Source: Bombus terrestris (Eukaryota; Arthropoda; Insecta; Hymenoptera; Apidae). From it: DNA of 64,000 nt. The stretch is from NCBI RefSeq assembly GCF_910591885.1, contig NC_063275.1:9350501-9414500 (forward strand), written 5' to 3'. A program made the translations under genes and the position numbers. This document shows, piece after piece, positions 1 to 12,690 of the stretch. Positions within the stretch are counted from its first letter, which is position 1. Each line of letters begins with the position of its first letter. A model generated the notes under the pieces. That model saw only the letters and a program-made list of their open reading frames with translations. It was not told the origin of the DNA and did no database searches.

Positions 1-1355
1 CTTTCTTGAACGCGTTTGATGCTTTAGACGTGAAAATAAGTAAAATTAATTCAAATTATTGCACACGCTATAACGTCAAATTGCCTGGAAATTATACGTG
101 GCTTTAGCAACGGTAATATTTTACTCAGAATGAACAACAACATAGTTGTGCTCGCATAAATTTTATACCGAGTTTCAGTGACATTACCCAGGAAAGTTAA
201 CAATTACAAAATAATAATAAACTTCTGAGTCCAAAATTACACTACTATATGTATACCATGTACATTTCAATACACTGCTAAGCATCTAAAGCTAAATATG
301 GAAATTGTTAAATTTATGTGAAAATTACACAATTATGTGAAAATTACACATTTATGTGAAAATAGCACAAAAGTTTCTATTCAAATAATAAAAAAGTTTC
401 ATAGTTACGACTGAAAAGTTGCTTCATTAATTCCATTAAATAGTTTTACATTTAGTAATAATTTTATAACTTTTTCATCCAATTAATCTTTCATTAAGAA
501 ACATTTTTCAGTTGTGGAACTGTGTTAATATGAAATGATGAGATAAATTATTCAGATGAAATAAAATTGTACAAACAACAGATTAAATAGTATTCATATA
601 TTTAAAAAATGTTTAAAAGTGTAGAACATTTCTAGAGACAGATATAATCGTTCTAAATAAAAATAACAAATTAATCCAAAACGTAAACTTTTAATGTTTA
701 AAAATATTTTGTAATCTAATGTTTTTATTAGAAGATAAATACAAAGAAAAACGAAAAGAATCTGTTCATGAAATTAATGTAAATTAATAAAAATCTAAAG
801 ATAACTTTTTTCATGTAAGTAATTATTATTATAAAATTTATCTCGATATATATAAAAATAAAAGTAAGATGACAATAGAATATAAACCTACATTTCCACG
901 TTAGGATAAAATAATAATAACAAAGGGAGTATAATAACGAATGTTTATGGAGATCCTATCATTAGGAAAATTAACGATTTACCAAATCCACCAATTCTAA
1001 ATTATAAAAGTTATAAATACAAAGAAATGTATAAAATTACAATTGAATTATACCATGAATTTGATCGTTGTTAATTTATAAATCTGAAGAATTTCATTTT
1101 ATTCAAATAATTAATACTAATAAGAATTTCGTTGCGCGTATTAACAAAATAGGAGATTCTGTAATCCTTAAACGATAAATTATTAACCAATTGTAATGTA
1201 TAATTTCAACGGCATACAGATGACGTGTAAACTTTATTTTGCAACTTTTTAATAAAATTCTTTAGAATTCCTTCTTTTTCACAATTACATATTCCAACTT
1301 GATTCCTCGATTAAGTTTATAATTTTGAAAACTTCTACTTTCACGACACACGTTT
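1..1355. other. AT-rich non-coding DNA
   Basis: Very AT-rich DNA with stop codons in all frames. I see no gene, RNA gene or transposon end in it. The only structured element is a short tandem repeat near 312-370, listed separately. Confidence 0.6.
312..370. repeat. short tandem repeat, about 20-bp unit, three copies
   Basis: Three imperfect head-to-tail copies of a unit reading TTATGTGAAAATTACACA; the last ends AATAGCACA instead. It is probably a minisatellite produced by slippage. No function is suggested by the sequence. Confidence 0.75.
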
Positions 1356-1358
1356 AAG

Positions 1359-2065
1359 TTAAATCATTAACACAGTGGAACATTTTATTTTGCCCGCAAT
1401 TACATCCTTGCCGGAGGCTAGACGAACGGTTCGCGACTGGAACGTTATAACGGGTACTTTCGAGAAATCACAGATGCTGCTGCCCGCACCAATTATCGCA
1501 CTCGCGATGCACGGAGTGGCTTTCTCGCCGGTTCTACAATCGTGGCAGTCCAACCGAGCAATTTCTCCGAAATAATTATCTCAAACTATCTGGAACGTTT
1601 CTCGGTGACCTAACACGATGACTCGAGGGAGAGCAGCAGCTCTTTCGCTTTCGAGCAAAGCTCGGTTCTCGATTGGTGAGAGAAAACACGCAACAAAAAG
1701 ATGCTCTGTAACTACACTGCTGCCGAGTAACTATACTAATAAAGCATTTACCCGGCGTTGTCCGACGAAAGAAGGCGGGTGCTACTTAAACGAGAGGGCT
1801 AGCTTCGTTAATTAGCCGTTAGAAAGTGGCTCAAAGGCGTCATTTCGTTTGAGTAGCGTCACCCTAGTGTGTCGGCGAGGAACTCGAGCGAAAACTCGAG
1901 CTTCTTCGGCCTGCTCGATACCTCGGCGCAGAGGATTCAAAGCTGTACAGAGACGCTCGTTAAACCTTCTCCTTCTCAACGACTAGTATCTTTGCCAAGT
2001 AGAAAACGTAAACGGCGTAGATCGGTTGAAAACGCTTTCTGGTTATTTAAACCGGCTGCTTAGAG
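1359..2065. other. CpG-dense island, possible regulatory region or first exon
   Basis: This block is clearly richer in G+C and CpG than its AT-rich surroundings and carries short ORFs of 60-66 codons on both strands, none resembling a family I know. In AT-rich hymenopteran genomes such islands often mark promoters, 5' exons or conserved regulatory DNA. Here there is no splice-bounded exon I can defend, so the function is unassigned. An unrecognised old transposon fragment is the main alternative. Confidence 0.3.
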
Positions 2066-2974
2066 ATCGGACTCATTTCCGCTTCGTAAATAATTAGGAT
2101 TCCTCTTTTGATAATACCAGACAGGGATTCTGTGGTGCAAACGGAAATTCCAAGGAAGATAATAAGCTGGAAATGCTCCAGCTTTCGTCTATGGGTCTTG
2201 CTGGAATTAATTTCTTTGTCTGCGGTTTGTCGAAACTTTAATGTTTTAGATTGCGTTTTGTATTTGGAATTTGTGTGATCACTTGAAATTATTGCACCAA
2301 CATCCTCTTCCACAACGTAATTCCCTTATTCGACTATTTATTGTAATCAGAAATTACTATTATTAAGTTATATCTCCTTCTTCAATTATTTTATATCAAA
2401 ATACTTCTTTTTAACCGCCAAGTGACATAAAAGTCGTAAAAGTAATAAAAATGAGTTTATCACATTTTCCGTGTATGGGGAAAATATATTTTTATTTATG
2501 CATTTATACAAGTTGAGTCAATAGGAATTACTAACTGAGATAACTCGTTATCTATTGACTTTCTAAAAAATGTCTAAAATGAAATTTATTGTATTCGAGC
2601 AGACTTATCGGATGAATATATCTTGACGTTTTGATGCCCTTATATTAAATATCAAGCTGATCTTGAGTTTTTTATATAACAATATTTTATATAACTACAA
2701 AAGGAAACGACAATTTATGGCAATAAATAAATAAGTAATGTTATTGCTATATATATGGAAGGTATATTACATACACATTTAATACATTAGACTTTCATTT
2801 AGATATTTAACTTCGTTAAATTGGCAGTATTAATAAAATTAGACAGTATAATAGCTATAGAATCTAATAAATATTATTAATATTTAGAACATTATAATAC
2901 ACAATATGTAAAATTTAATAAACATTACTGTTACGTCTTACCAATCATATCTCTAGTCAAGTTGTTCAAAGAAA
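2066..2974. other. AT-rich non-coding DNA
   Basis: AT-rich sequence with no recognisable gene or repeat. A 60-90 codon minus-strand ORF near 2047-2313 has no family features and is probably chance. Confidence 0.55.
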
Positions 2975-3275
2975 TTTTAATTTGTGGCGACATCGATCAC
3001 GGAACTTCCCAACGGCTTCGCGGTACAAAGAGCTATGCCGTCAAAGCGTAATACCGACATGCCCAATGTACCATCGATGTCCCTACATTTCTTTCGCCGA
3101 ATTCTCAGAAGAACGCATACGCGGCGACCGCCGCGGTACATCTAATAAACGCGTGTGCAGTAGGAATATCGAAGGGCAACAAAGGAAAGAATCCGTGGTT
3201 TCGAACAAAAGAATCAGCCAGTCTATCTCATGCTGCGAAGTACGAAAGGTCTCGTAATAAGCAAACCCGTTCACA
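2975..3275. other. CpG-rich block, unclassified
   Basis: A 300-bp CpG-rich block standing sharply above the AT background, open for 91 codons on the plus strand (2982-3257) and 63 on the minus. The translations are basic and low in recognisable motifs. It could be an exon, a regulatory island or an old transposon fragment; the sequence does not decide. Confidence 0.3.
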
Positions 3276-4914
3276 AAAACCTTGATTGTTATCTTTTTCT
3301 TCTTAATTGTTTATCGTTTGATCGTTGACTAAAATTGTTGCTTTTTTACTTGTTAAACTTTTTGTTAGCAAATCAAGCGTAGTTTCTCGTATGCACTCGT
3401 TCCAACCACCTCTATTCTCATAATAGAAACAGGGGATCAACCAGTTGGTGGCGTCGATTGTTTAATCGTAACGAGAATTTACGATAACTTTATTACCTTT
3501 ATGATAACTTCTGACTTGGAAAATTTTGCTAATATTGTTGGTTCTGTTTTGCAAGAGAATCACAGACTTTCTATGATGATAAATACACGGCCTCATGTAC
3601 AAATATATTACCTAAATTTAATACCTGATTAATTACTGTTATGTAATATATGTAAGATAATTTATTAGTACCGACAATTTGTCTTGTAAAATTTCATTAA
3701 TAGCGAAGAAAATTGAATTAGCAGGGAAAAATGAACGAAGCAGTTTACTTTGATGAAACAATGGTTTCGACAAACAAGGAATCATATTTGGAATCTCGAC
3801 TCACTAATCGGATCACGTCTTGTTCTTTTAACAAGTTTCTTCAGAAGTAAGATCGATTTCGGATTTTTATATTTTGTTTTCGCGCTACTTGAAAGCTTCT
3901 TATTGATGTTTTACTCGTCCTTAATCACGTAAGTTTAAAATGATAAATTTGACGATGAAGGATTTAAAGAATTTAATATGTGAATATTAGGTACTTATTT
4001 GAAGAAAAGTATTTGTCAAGCACTTAAACAGTTAGTTATTTTTGACGAGTATACTCATCATGAAGAAATGGTAATATTTTGTGTTACGACGAGCCTCATC
4101 AAAATTTTAAAAGTTCAATAGAAAATATTTAACTGATACGAAAAATTTAGATAAAAATTTTAAACGATTATTGCAAAAACACAAAATTTAAGCATAATGT
4201 CAATAGCTGTTATGTACAGTTGCATAATAAGTTAATTAAATCATACAAATTGTATAGAGCTACATCAAAATGCAATAATCAGAAAACCATAAAAATTTAA
4301 TCCTCTGTTACATAATATTCGCTCGTAACCACTTATTTCGTTATATTTACGAAAAGAAGAACAGCGAATTACTACGTTCAGTGAACAAATATTTCTAAAT
4401 ACGTAAATAAATGCGATTTGATAAGAGAAATCCCTTGATAAGTCGTAAAAACGCCGATGATAGAAGAGAATGGTTTTACTGAAGAACATGGTCGTATTTA
4501 TCTGAGTAAGGCTTCTGCTATCCAGTATAGTATATAATGTACATAGGTACTTTTCACGTAACATACACCCGTTTAATTAGATTACGTGCTTAGGAAGATC
4601 GTATTTTCCGATTAACCGAGCTACGCTTTTTCTGTAAATCGATTTCCTGATGAAATTCAGCAATTTGTGCTAAGTATCTCTTGGAATCTCAAGATTAATG
4701 TCTTATTTTATTGAACTTTTGAGAAAAAAGAAGGTACAAAAGGATTTGGAATAAAACTTTTTCATTTTTAACATATCGCAATTGTTCGTTAAAATAAATT
4801 TTAAATTATAAAACATACCTAGCCTTTTTTTATTTTCAATTATTTTATCATTTTAAACATATAATTTATTATTCCAATTGTAATTTTTGGTTCTAATACG
4901 ATCTTCTATAAATT
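3276..4914. other. AT-rich non-coding DNA
   Basis: No gene or repeat recognised. ORFs of 60-99 codons at 3750-3932 and 4265-4564 have AT-driven composition and no motifs. Confidence 0.55.
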
Positions 4915-4916
4915 TA

Positions 4917-5792
4917 TCAGGTCTGTAAACCTGAAACCGGAATTTGCCTATAAATTGCCCTAGCTGATAATGTAGTTATACTAAACTGTGTCATTGATGC
5001 CAAAAGCCTTTGTTGACATCTCACAAACATTTTCGACTCAGAACAATACAAGTTTCATACAACAGCATAGTTTGTAATAGCGTTGAACATGTCGAATTTT
5101 GTGCCTGGAAACTACGATTTGCGGACAGCATTGATTTTCTGTTACCATTTGAAGAAAACTGCTGCAGAATCGCATCGAATGCTTGTCGAAACTTACGGTG
5201 AGCATGCTCTTGGTAAATCACAGTGCTTTGAGTGGTTTAAAAAATTCAGAAGTGGCAATTTTGACGTGAGGAACGTGGAACGTGGAACGTGATCTATTGT
5301 GAGCTGTTAAAACTTGGCGAAACCGTTAATACCGAGCGCTACCGACAACAAATGATCGATTTGAATCAAGCTATGCGTGACCAGAATATCAAAAAAGGCA
5401 ACACAAAGTAATTTTGCTTCATGATAATGCACCATCACATACAGCAAAACCGATCAAGTAAACGATCGAAGAGTTCAGTTGGGAAATACTTTCGCATGCG
5501 GCTTACTCACAAGACTTGACTCCGTCCGATTACTATTTATTTGGATCGATGGGACACGCACATTCTAACCAGCACTTCACTTCTTACGAAAATGTACGAA
5601 AATGGCTCGATGACTGGTTTGCCTCAAAGGAGCGACAGTTTTTATGGCGTGGCATCCACCAATTGCCAGACAGGTGGGACAAATGTATAGCTAGCGACGG
5701 GCAATACATCGAATAAAATATTTTTAATCATTTTCATGCAATAAACGTGTATTTTCTATACAAAAATTCCGGTTTCATATTTACATACCTGG
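4917..5792 (+). mobile_element. Mos1-like mariner, internally deleted copy 1
   Basis: A mariner element of about 876 bp with TA on both sides (4915-4916 and 5793-5794). The ends are imperfect inverted repeats: the left reads TCAGGTCTGTAAAC and the right, on the other strand, CCAGGTATGTAAAT, both followed by GAAACCGG. The transposase matches the mauritiana (Mos1) subfamily at both ends, but the middle, including the first catalytic aspartate, is deleted. Related copies lie at 52142-53033 and 59790-60656. It is non-autonomous and dead as a coding element. Confidence 0.92.
5083..5716 (+). pseudogene. mariner transposase remnant (N-terminal and C-terminal parts, centre deleted)
   Basis: The N-terminal part begins at the ATG at 5083 and shows the mauritiana-subfamily start (MSNFVPGNYDLR, then FCYHLKKTAAESHRMLVE), the helix-turn-helix DNA-binding region. 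At about 5270-5295 it jumps to the C-terminal part (ELLKxGETVNTERYRQQ), losing roughly 150 residues compared with the usual 345, including the first catalytic Asp. Beyond the junction come the HDNAPSHTAKP and SPSDYYLF-type motifs of the DD34D triad, although frames shift and a stop interrupts near 5456. The end reads DRWDKCIASDGQYIE. At the junction the heptamer GTGGAAC is repeated, which distinguishes this copy from the other two. Confidence 0.9.
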
Positions 5793-5824
5793 TACCTTTC
5801 ATATTTACATAATTACCCGCCAAT

Positions 5825-6243
5825 TGTCGGAATATTTATGTAAACTTCCTAAGAGTTCAAACGCGGATAAACCAAAGTACTTTCTCTGTTAACGGACAAT
5901 GTGACCTTATTTATCGTTACGGATAACCGATTTGCCATACAGTCAGTACACAGACGGACGGTTAGAGGAGAAGAAGGATTTCGAGCATTAGAAATAGACA
6001 CGGTCACAAGAAGGAAATTTTTATTTAGAGTATCGAAGATTGACAGAGGAAGAGTGGTAGTTTAGGACATGGAAAATCGATTGTCGATTTTCAGGTAGAC
6101 ATTGTACAGAACTTGTTATTTATTGTTTACTGTTATAGATTGCTATTAATTGTTGTTTACTCCTGTATTTCATTTAAGTATTTTTACAATAAACTCGATT
6201 TTCAGACTTAGAATCGATCCCTAGATTATCCAAATTTGAACAT
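5825..6243 (+). mobile_element. possible Copia-like solo LTR
   Basis: The segment starts TGTCGGAATATTTATG, close to the TGTTGGAATA start common in Copia LTRs, and can be taken to end TTTGAACA. It is more mixed in composition than its flanks and contains an AATAAA. I found no target-site duplication: the left flank is CCAAT and the right flank TTATA, so the right boundary or the whole call may be wrong. No coding sequence. Confidence 0.35.
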
Positions 6244-7099
6244 TATATTTATATTGTAGGAAATAAAATCGTATTATAAAATATGTACATATACAGTTAC
6301 GAGCGAAGTCCGCAAAGCGCGTGCCAACAGAGTAGGCTTTGTTGAGGCAATATCAACATAATACACAGCTATCCAACAAAAGTTCAAAGAAATACATAGT
6401 TGAGTAGCAAATATAATATGTATGAATAAAATTGACATTGTTCATCACTGAGTGAACAGCACTGTTTTTTTTTTTTTTTTGTCAGGTATGCCGCGAATAT
6501 TGTAGATAATAATAAATCCATGTGGGCAGCGTCACGCTAAGTTGTTCCTATTTTATTCAACTCAGTCATATCGTTCCTTTCGAAACGAAGAAAATATCAA
6601 TTAACGAAAATATATGTAAGATATCATACAATTAATTCCAATTTCGTATTTTTAGTTAAAAGTATTTAACGCAACAGTATATTACGTAACAGATACTTAA
6701 GTTGCGTTATAAGATACGAAACGTTCTTTCAATGTTACATTTCATTTATCCATAAGATTTTCATAATTGAGCCGCGAATTTTTATGCTCCTGTAAGGAAT
6801 TTAAATACGCAAAAACACATGAAACATCGGAAGTAAAATACTAATTACAATATTTATTAAGTAAAACATGGTTTCTGCTTGGGTTTGTATTAGACTTCAT
6901 CTCTTTAGTGATACTCATAGAAATATAAATGTGTATAAATATCTGCAGCAATCTATAGTGAACTTTCAATCCCTAGAAAATAATACGTAATTTTAAAAAT
7001 CAACTATTTACAACAATCAACAACTTGCAACCAATTAAAAAAGAATAAAGAGTATGCAATAGCTCGAAACACCCTAACATTCTACTTCATTTCTCTCTC
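6244..7099. other. AT-rich non-coding DNA with a poly-T run
   Basis: No gene recognised. A run of about 18 T residues sits at 6464-6480 and could be the A-tail of an old minus-strand retroposon, but nothing upstream of it supports that. Confidence 0.5.
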
Positions 7100-7830
7100 C
7101 TAATCGCCTCGTTAAAAACACTTCAATTCTTCAAGCAGTCAATCGAAGCAAAAAGGATCATCAACGTTTTCCAAACAGTGAACTCTCACCCCGACGCCTG
7201 TCCTTTTCGTCCCTCATAGTAACTATGGAGAAAAAGTGGCTAGCAAGTTCGCATGCGTGCAAAAAGCCATTCACGCTCGCACCAGTCATCATACGTGAGC
7301 GTAATTAAAAAAGTACCTTAGCAACGGCGGCAAGTTTTTTCTCGGAACTTTCCTCGCTTCGTAAACGGAGCCTGAGCGTTTCCGACTGAACTCTCGAGAG
7401 TCGAAAGCGTCGGAACTTCAACTTCTGTGAATCACGGCGACGCAATTAGGTCGAACACAGCCATCTCGTGGAACGAGCCACGACATGATGGCCAACATTC
7501 GAAGAAATGGCGAAAAACAACGTCCATCTTGCCAGAGCGATACGCTCGGCTGCGTTTTCACAGATTCACACGAAACTTCGTAAAACGGCAAGGCTTGAAA
7601 GCCTTCGACATGCGAATGTATGTTGTTTGCTGTGTGCGTCATACTTTGTTCAGCGAAAGAAAGACGAATATGAGACGAGAATGCACTCGAGAAAGGAAGA
7701 AAAGAAAAGGAAACGCGCGTCGAGTGTGGACAGTAGTCGCAGGAGAAGAAGAGGCCGACAGAGTGATTGTCGGAAGTGTGGTTTAATCCTAGAACTTCTG
7801 AAGCGTGAGCCGCCATGAGGAATATACATG
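7100..7830. other. large CpG island with long open frames on both strands
   Basis: The strongest CpG island of the window, about 700 bp. It is open for 119 and 103 codons on the plus strand (7427-7786, 7507-7818) and 132 codons on the minus strand (7816-7418). Opposed open frames over the same bases are expected when stop codons are rare because of high G+C, so the frames alone do not prove coding. The translations are rich in Arg, Lys and Ser with no domain I recognise. A promoter or 5' exon is the most natural reading. Confidence 0.35.
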
Positions 7831-9560
7831 TACAGTGGTTGTTTGCACGTTAAATATGAACTTCCTTCTGTGTATTCTTTCTGCAAAAGAGAACTGTTTA
7901 TTGAAAAAAAGTTTTTACAAAATTTGAATCTGTATATTTTCTAGAAAGAATTACGAAGATTTTTCCGTTGAATTTATTTGTATTGACATTTACCTGCAAA
8001 ATGAGGTGTTATGTATTGGGCCTGAGCTCCTTTTTACATATTCCTCGTGAAAAGAGAACTGTTTTTTTAAATATATTTTATACACTGGCTAAAAAAAAGT
8101 ATTTATTATGATAGCTATGTATTTATCATGTGGCACACCATTTTCACATGTAGAATAACCTCTTGTTGATTGTCTGCTCCTATCTCATCGAGTATTAGAC
8201 AAATACGCGTACACTTGACAAGTTTTCAAACTCGACTTTCTTGAAAATAGAGCCACTAATATAATTTTGTTATCCTTGATCGTCCACGGTGTATAGAACC
8301 TCATTAAAAATCGCTTTATTAGCAAATGATATAATAATTGAAATATAAATTTTGAAACGATCACTTCATCTAGCATTGTATTTTTTAAATAAATTATTAT
8401 ATTCGAATTACGATTATTACACAATATTTACTTTATGTTCGTGTTTACTTTTTCTTTTTAATATTTATTACGTATCTGTATACTTCTTTTAGGAACAACA
8501 ATGTTAATTAAATTTCTAGAACTTTATATTTTAATAATATAATAAATAAATATTTTAACCGAGCAATCCTTGTGTCAGTTTAGCAAATCTCAATCGTTGT
8601 TGTTCATTGAATCTTTAATTATTCACTTTGAATTGAATTTTCAATTATTCACTTTAAAATATCTTCTCCACAAGCAGTAATTTTAGAACAGACTAATTTT
8701 AGAGATTATAGAATTTAGTTTAATAATAGTTTAGTAATACTCAGACTAAAAGCTAAATAATGTCAGACGTAATTATGTGTACTCAGAAGATTAATATGAA
8801 TTATAGCGTAATTTACATATCTTAGATAATTTTTTAATGAAAACACTCAATCAGATAAAGTCTGCCAAATTATACTTGTCATTTGTTCTTAATAATTAAA
8901 TCGAGTTACGTACTTATTATTTGATAATTTATGGAAGCAATAAATAAATTATACTCTATCGTCAACTCCGATTTTAATTACATATTACCTACTCAAATAA
9001 GTATATATAATTCGTGAACTTGTACCCTTTCACTTTGGTAATAGCTATTAAAGTCAGATATCACAGAACATAATTGTGGAAGCCAGTATAGAATAACATT
9101 GTACAACACAATGAGAAAAATATAAGTAGATACAGGTATTCCTAACAAATTAACTGAAACTATTTTTTGTTGATACATTTTATATAGGTATATTATTGCT
9201 AAAATGTTATGCTACATTACCTACTTTTTAGATACTCATTCATTACGGTTTGTCTACACTCTAAATACGTCAATTACTTTAAAAATTAATAGTACAAATT
9301 TTATACAAATTATGAAAATGAAGAATATGAACTTTTATATATATACTCGTCATTGTATTTAAACATTAAACTATATTAGTGTGTATCGATAATAGATGAA
9401 TTTTAGTTCATAGAATATGAACATAAGAGTACATAGAGTAGTACTGAAAAGTATTTTTTACGACGATTACAGTCGATATTAATAGTTGCAAACCATGCCA
9501 TGAATGAGAACTAATAACCATTAGGGACAAAAGAATTAAATATTATTGATTAATTAATTT
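7831..9560. other. AT-rich non-coding DNA
   Basis: No gene, repeat end or RNA gene recognised. Short ORFs at 8185-8424 and 8993-9178 have AT-driven composition. Confidence 0.55.
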
Positions 9561-9805
9561 ATGTACACTTTCTATGTGTCTCGTGCATATTACGTTATTT
9601 TCAAGCTTTCCGTTGCTGTTAGTTGTTCGACAGATCTGCAACAACTACGCATGACAATACGTTTCACTAACAAGAGTTGCGAACGTGATCGGTTTCCATA
9701 TTCGAACCTCGTAACCGCACGTAAATTTCGTTTCATGGCTAACGATGCACGTTCCATTTTTCCACCGCGGCTTGAAAAATAATAAAAAGCCTTCGAAAGC
9801 AGCAA
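9561..9805. other. small CpG-rich block, unclassified
   Basis: A block of about 245 bp with raised G+C, open on both strands (73 codons plus, 71 and 77 codons minus). No motif recognised. Possibly a conserved regulatory element or an exon. Confidence 0.22.
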
Positions 9806-12090
9806 AAATCACGTTTATGTTGGTTGCTATACCATACGACGTATTTACCATTAAGACCACGTTATTAGCAGATATCAAGGTCCCTTCCTAACAAAATTAT
9901 GTTTTGCTTATTTTTCAAAAGATTGGATTATACGGATATGTGTAAGGTGTCTAAAGCTGGATTTTTCAAATTTTATGGACTGGTATCTAGATATCAGCTC
10001 AAGTGCCATTGTAAAGCTTCAGGCACGAACCGTGCGACTAAAAAATGGAAAATGAAGAAAATGGGCGCGTTATAAAAGTTGAGATATTTAAACATCTAAA
10101 AATTAAATGCTTACCATAGAAATTATCAAAAGAGAATAAGAATTATCTTACAGAAATGTAGGAACAAAATTATTCTTTGGGATCAAATAATATTGAGATG
10201 AAATGAAATGATCGTCTTAGTTAAACCAGTTGAACAATAATTTTAGAATAGTACAAGATATATGTGTAAAAAATATTTTGAAATAGAATTATATATTTAT
10301 GCAGAAAAAAATATATGTATATATATATTCTAAAAAATAATACACACACACACATATATATATGAGAGTCGAAATTCATTACTTTTTATAAATATTAAAA
10401 GTTAGAATTTTTCTTAGGTGGTTCAACCATTATTGAACTGATTAAAGAATAAATTTTATATAAACGTCTTTTTAATAAGGTTAATATGTAATAATATAAT
10501 CTAAATTAACGATTAATATTAATAATTAACGATTAATTTACATTTATAGAAATGAAAAATAATAGTTATGTGAATCACACAGAAGCCACATTGATTAACT
10601 TCATAAATTGAAATATAACAGAAGGTTATAATATAGATATTAGAAACATTCTTTTTTAATTTTTCTCGAAACTTATTTTTACAAAAATAATTCATTTATT
10701 TTTTTGAGAATTGAACATTAATTGTACACTAGAATAGTAAAGTTAATGTACACAAAAATGAACTCAATCATTTTAGCTTTTGGGAATATGCATGTATGGG
10801 ACGATACTTGTCAAAAAATAAAAAATAATACAGTACTTGAAAATGTTAGCACAATGCGATTATTGTTGCTACTAATTCTTTTCTTTGAATTTCAATAATT
10901 AATTAAAGTACATCGATAGATATATCAACCATCATAAATAATACGTTCATTTTACACTCGGTCTTATTTTAATTGGAAAAGACGCAATGACATCGAATTC
11001 CATTTAACTTTTGCTGACGATGCTCCATGCCTTTATTTTAGTCGATTGCTCCATTCAATAAAAACATACAATCTAATTCGACTGTGCACTTAGTGCGCAA
11101 GATTATTTATAGAATGTGACAATAGTAGCCAGATAAATGTTCCTCATTCTCCTTAATCTCGCTAATATAATATGCTCTATTATTTCTGAAATATGTATTA
11201 TTCTCACCAGATGTATCTTTTCTATTGGAAATATTCAACTTTTCTATTTCACTGTCATTTTGTATTTAATTTCATTAATTTATCAACTATATTTATTTTT
11301 TTTTTTCTTAATTAATTCTTCATATCAACTGTTACATTAGGTTATTGGCGACTCAGTTGAAATGAGTTTTATTCGTTGTTCAACATTATTTAGTGCGTAA
11401 TAAACTTAAAAATATCTTGATTTTAGTTTCTATATTTGTACAAACTATTTTAATACGAATATTTCGAATCAATGTTCATCTCAAAAATACATTTTTGTTT
11501 CATTTCTGAAAGAAAAAAATAAAATTTTTTTGCATAAATATAAATATAAAGATAATCAATTAGATAAGTCGTATGATTTATGGTGCAATTATTAGATTGT
11601 TGCAAAATTTCATTCACTCGCTATTATGTGACTCAAAGTATACTTAAAGTATAAAAACACTTAGTTTCTACCATACTCATTCATCACTCCTTCAATTTTC
11701 TATAATCTCTACGTATTACGTAGCCAAAAAAAATATATATGAGAAAATATATCTCTATAAAATATAAATATATCTCTAAAATAAATGTAATATATTTTTG
11801 CTATGAATAACGACATTAATGTGGAAAATGGAATAGAAAAATAATAGAAGATCCAGTAAACCCTTACATTGACCTAATACTTCTTCCAGCTGCAATAATT
11901 CATACACAAAATGGAACCAATATAAAAATACTACAGGAAATAAAACAAATTCCAAGAAAAATAACTTCTACAACAATTTACTAATTCTCTTAATTACAAT
12001 AATCATAGTTAACGGAATTACCCTGTTTCCTATATATAACAAATACCTATACATTTTAAACTGTGTTCTACCATCCATTATTCCAACACT
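9806..12090. other. AT-rich non-coding DNA with a mixed TA/CA microsatellite
   Basis: No gene recognised. A simple repeat of TA and CA dinucleotides lies at about 10311-10366. The stretch at 11825-12080 can be read open in short pieces in several frames but matches nothing I know. Confidence 0.5.
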
Positions 12091-12690
12091 TTATCCTCTT
12101 GACAGCCTAACAACCGATCTGCGTCATGTTAAATTCATCGAGGCTTCGTTGTGCAATTCCAAAAGCTCGTAAAAACGAGTTCTCTTCCTTCTGCAGCCTC
12201 GAAACTCGGTTTTCTAAACACGAAACATCTCGTGAGCCGCACGCAAGTTGCATCAATTGACATGAAAATCGGTCGTGAACAAAAGGTGACCTGGGTAAAT
12301 GCAGCGGGTACACGGGAATCGAAGGGTTTAAGTTTAATTGGAGAGTAACGCGATCAACAGTGCACGTTGGAGGGGAGTACGGATAAAATTACCGTAGCCG
12401 CATTTTCTGCACTGGCATTTTTAACAAAGATGGTCCGATTCCAGAGTAAACACTAATGAGGTCTCTCGAAGAACAAAAAGGAAGAACTTCAGCCCAGGTA
12501 GCAACAGGCTTCCTTGATATGTGTGACGAATCTACAAGGCTCTCTCTGTTACGTGAGAACATGGCTTGCAATCAAAGTTTCACGCCGAAAATTACGGGTT
12601 TAGTCGGTTCTAAGAAGAGAAATGTGTACAGAATTTCGTTGCTCTTAATCGCTCGTGCGGCTGCATTTACTATATTTCGTTATACGTAGC
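12091..12690. other. CpG-rich block, unclassified
   Basis: About 600 bp of raised G+C between AT-rich flanks, with overlapping plus- and minus-strand frames of 60-77 codons. No protein motif, splice-bounded exon or transposon end could be identified. Candidate regulatory or conserved non-coding DNA. Confidence 0.25.

Noticed and set aside
312..370. Possible CRISPR-like direct repeats
   Set aside because: The three repeats are contiguous without unique spacers, and the DNA is eukaryotic; it is a simple tandem repeat.
6464..6480. Poly-T run as the tail of a minus-strand LINE
   Set aside because: No LINE 3' sequence or target duplication could be found next to it.
11825..12180. Possible coding or mitochondrial-like stretch (hydrophobic frames such as ITLFPIYNKYLYILN)
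   Set aside because: The frames are short, shift repeatedly and match no mitochondrial or receptor protein order I could recognise.
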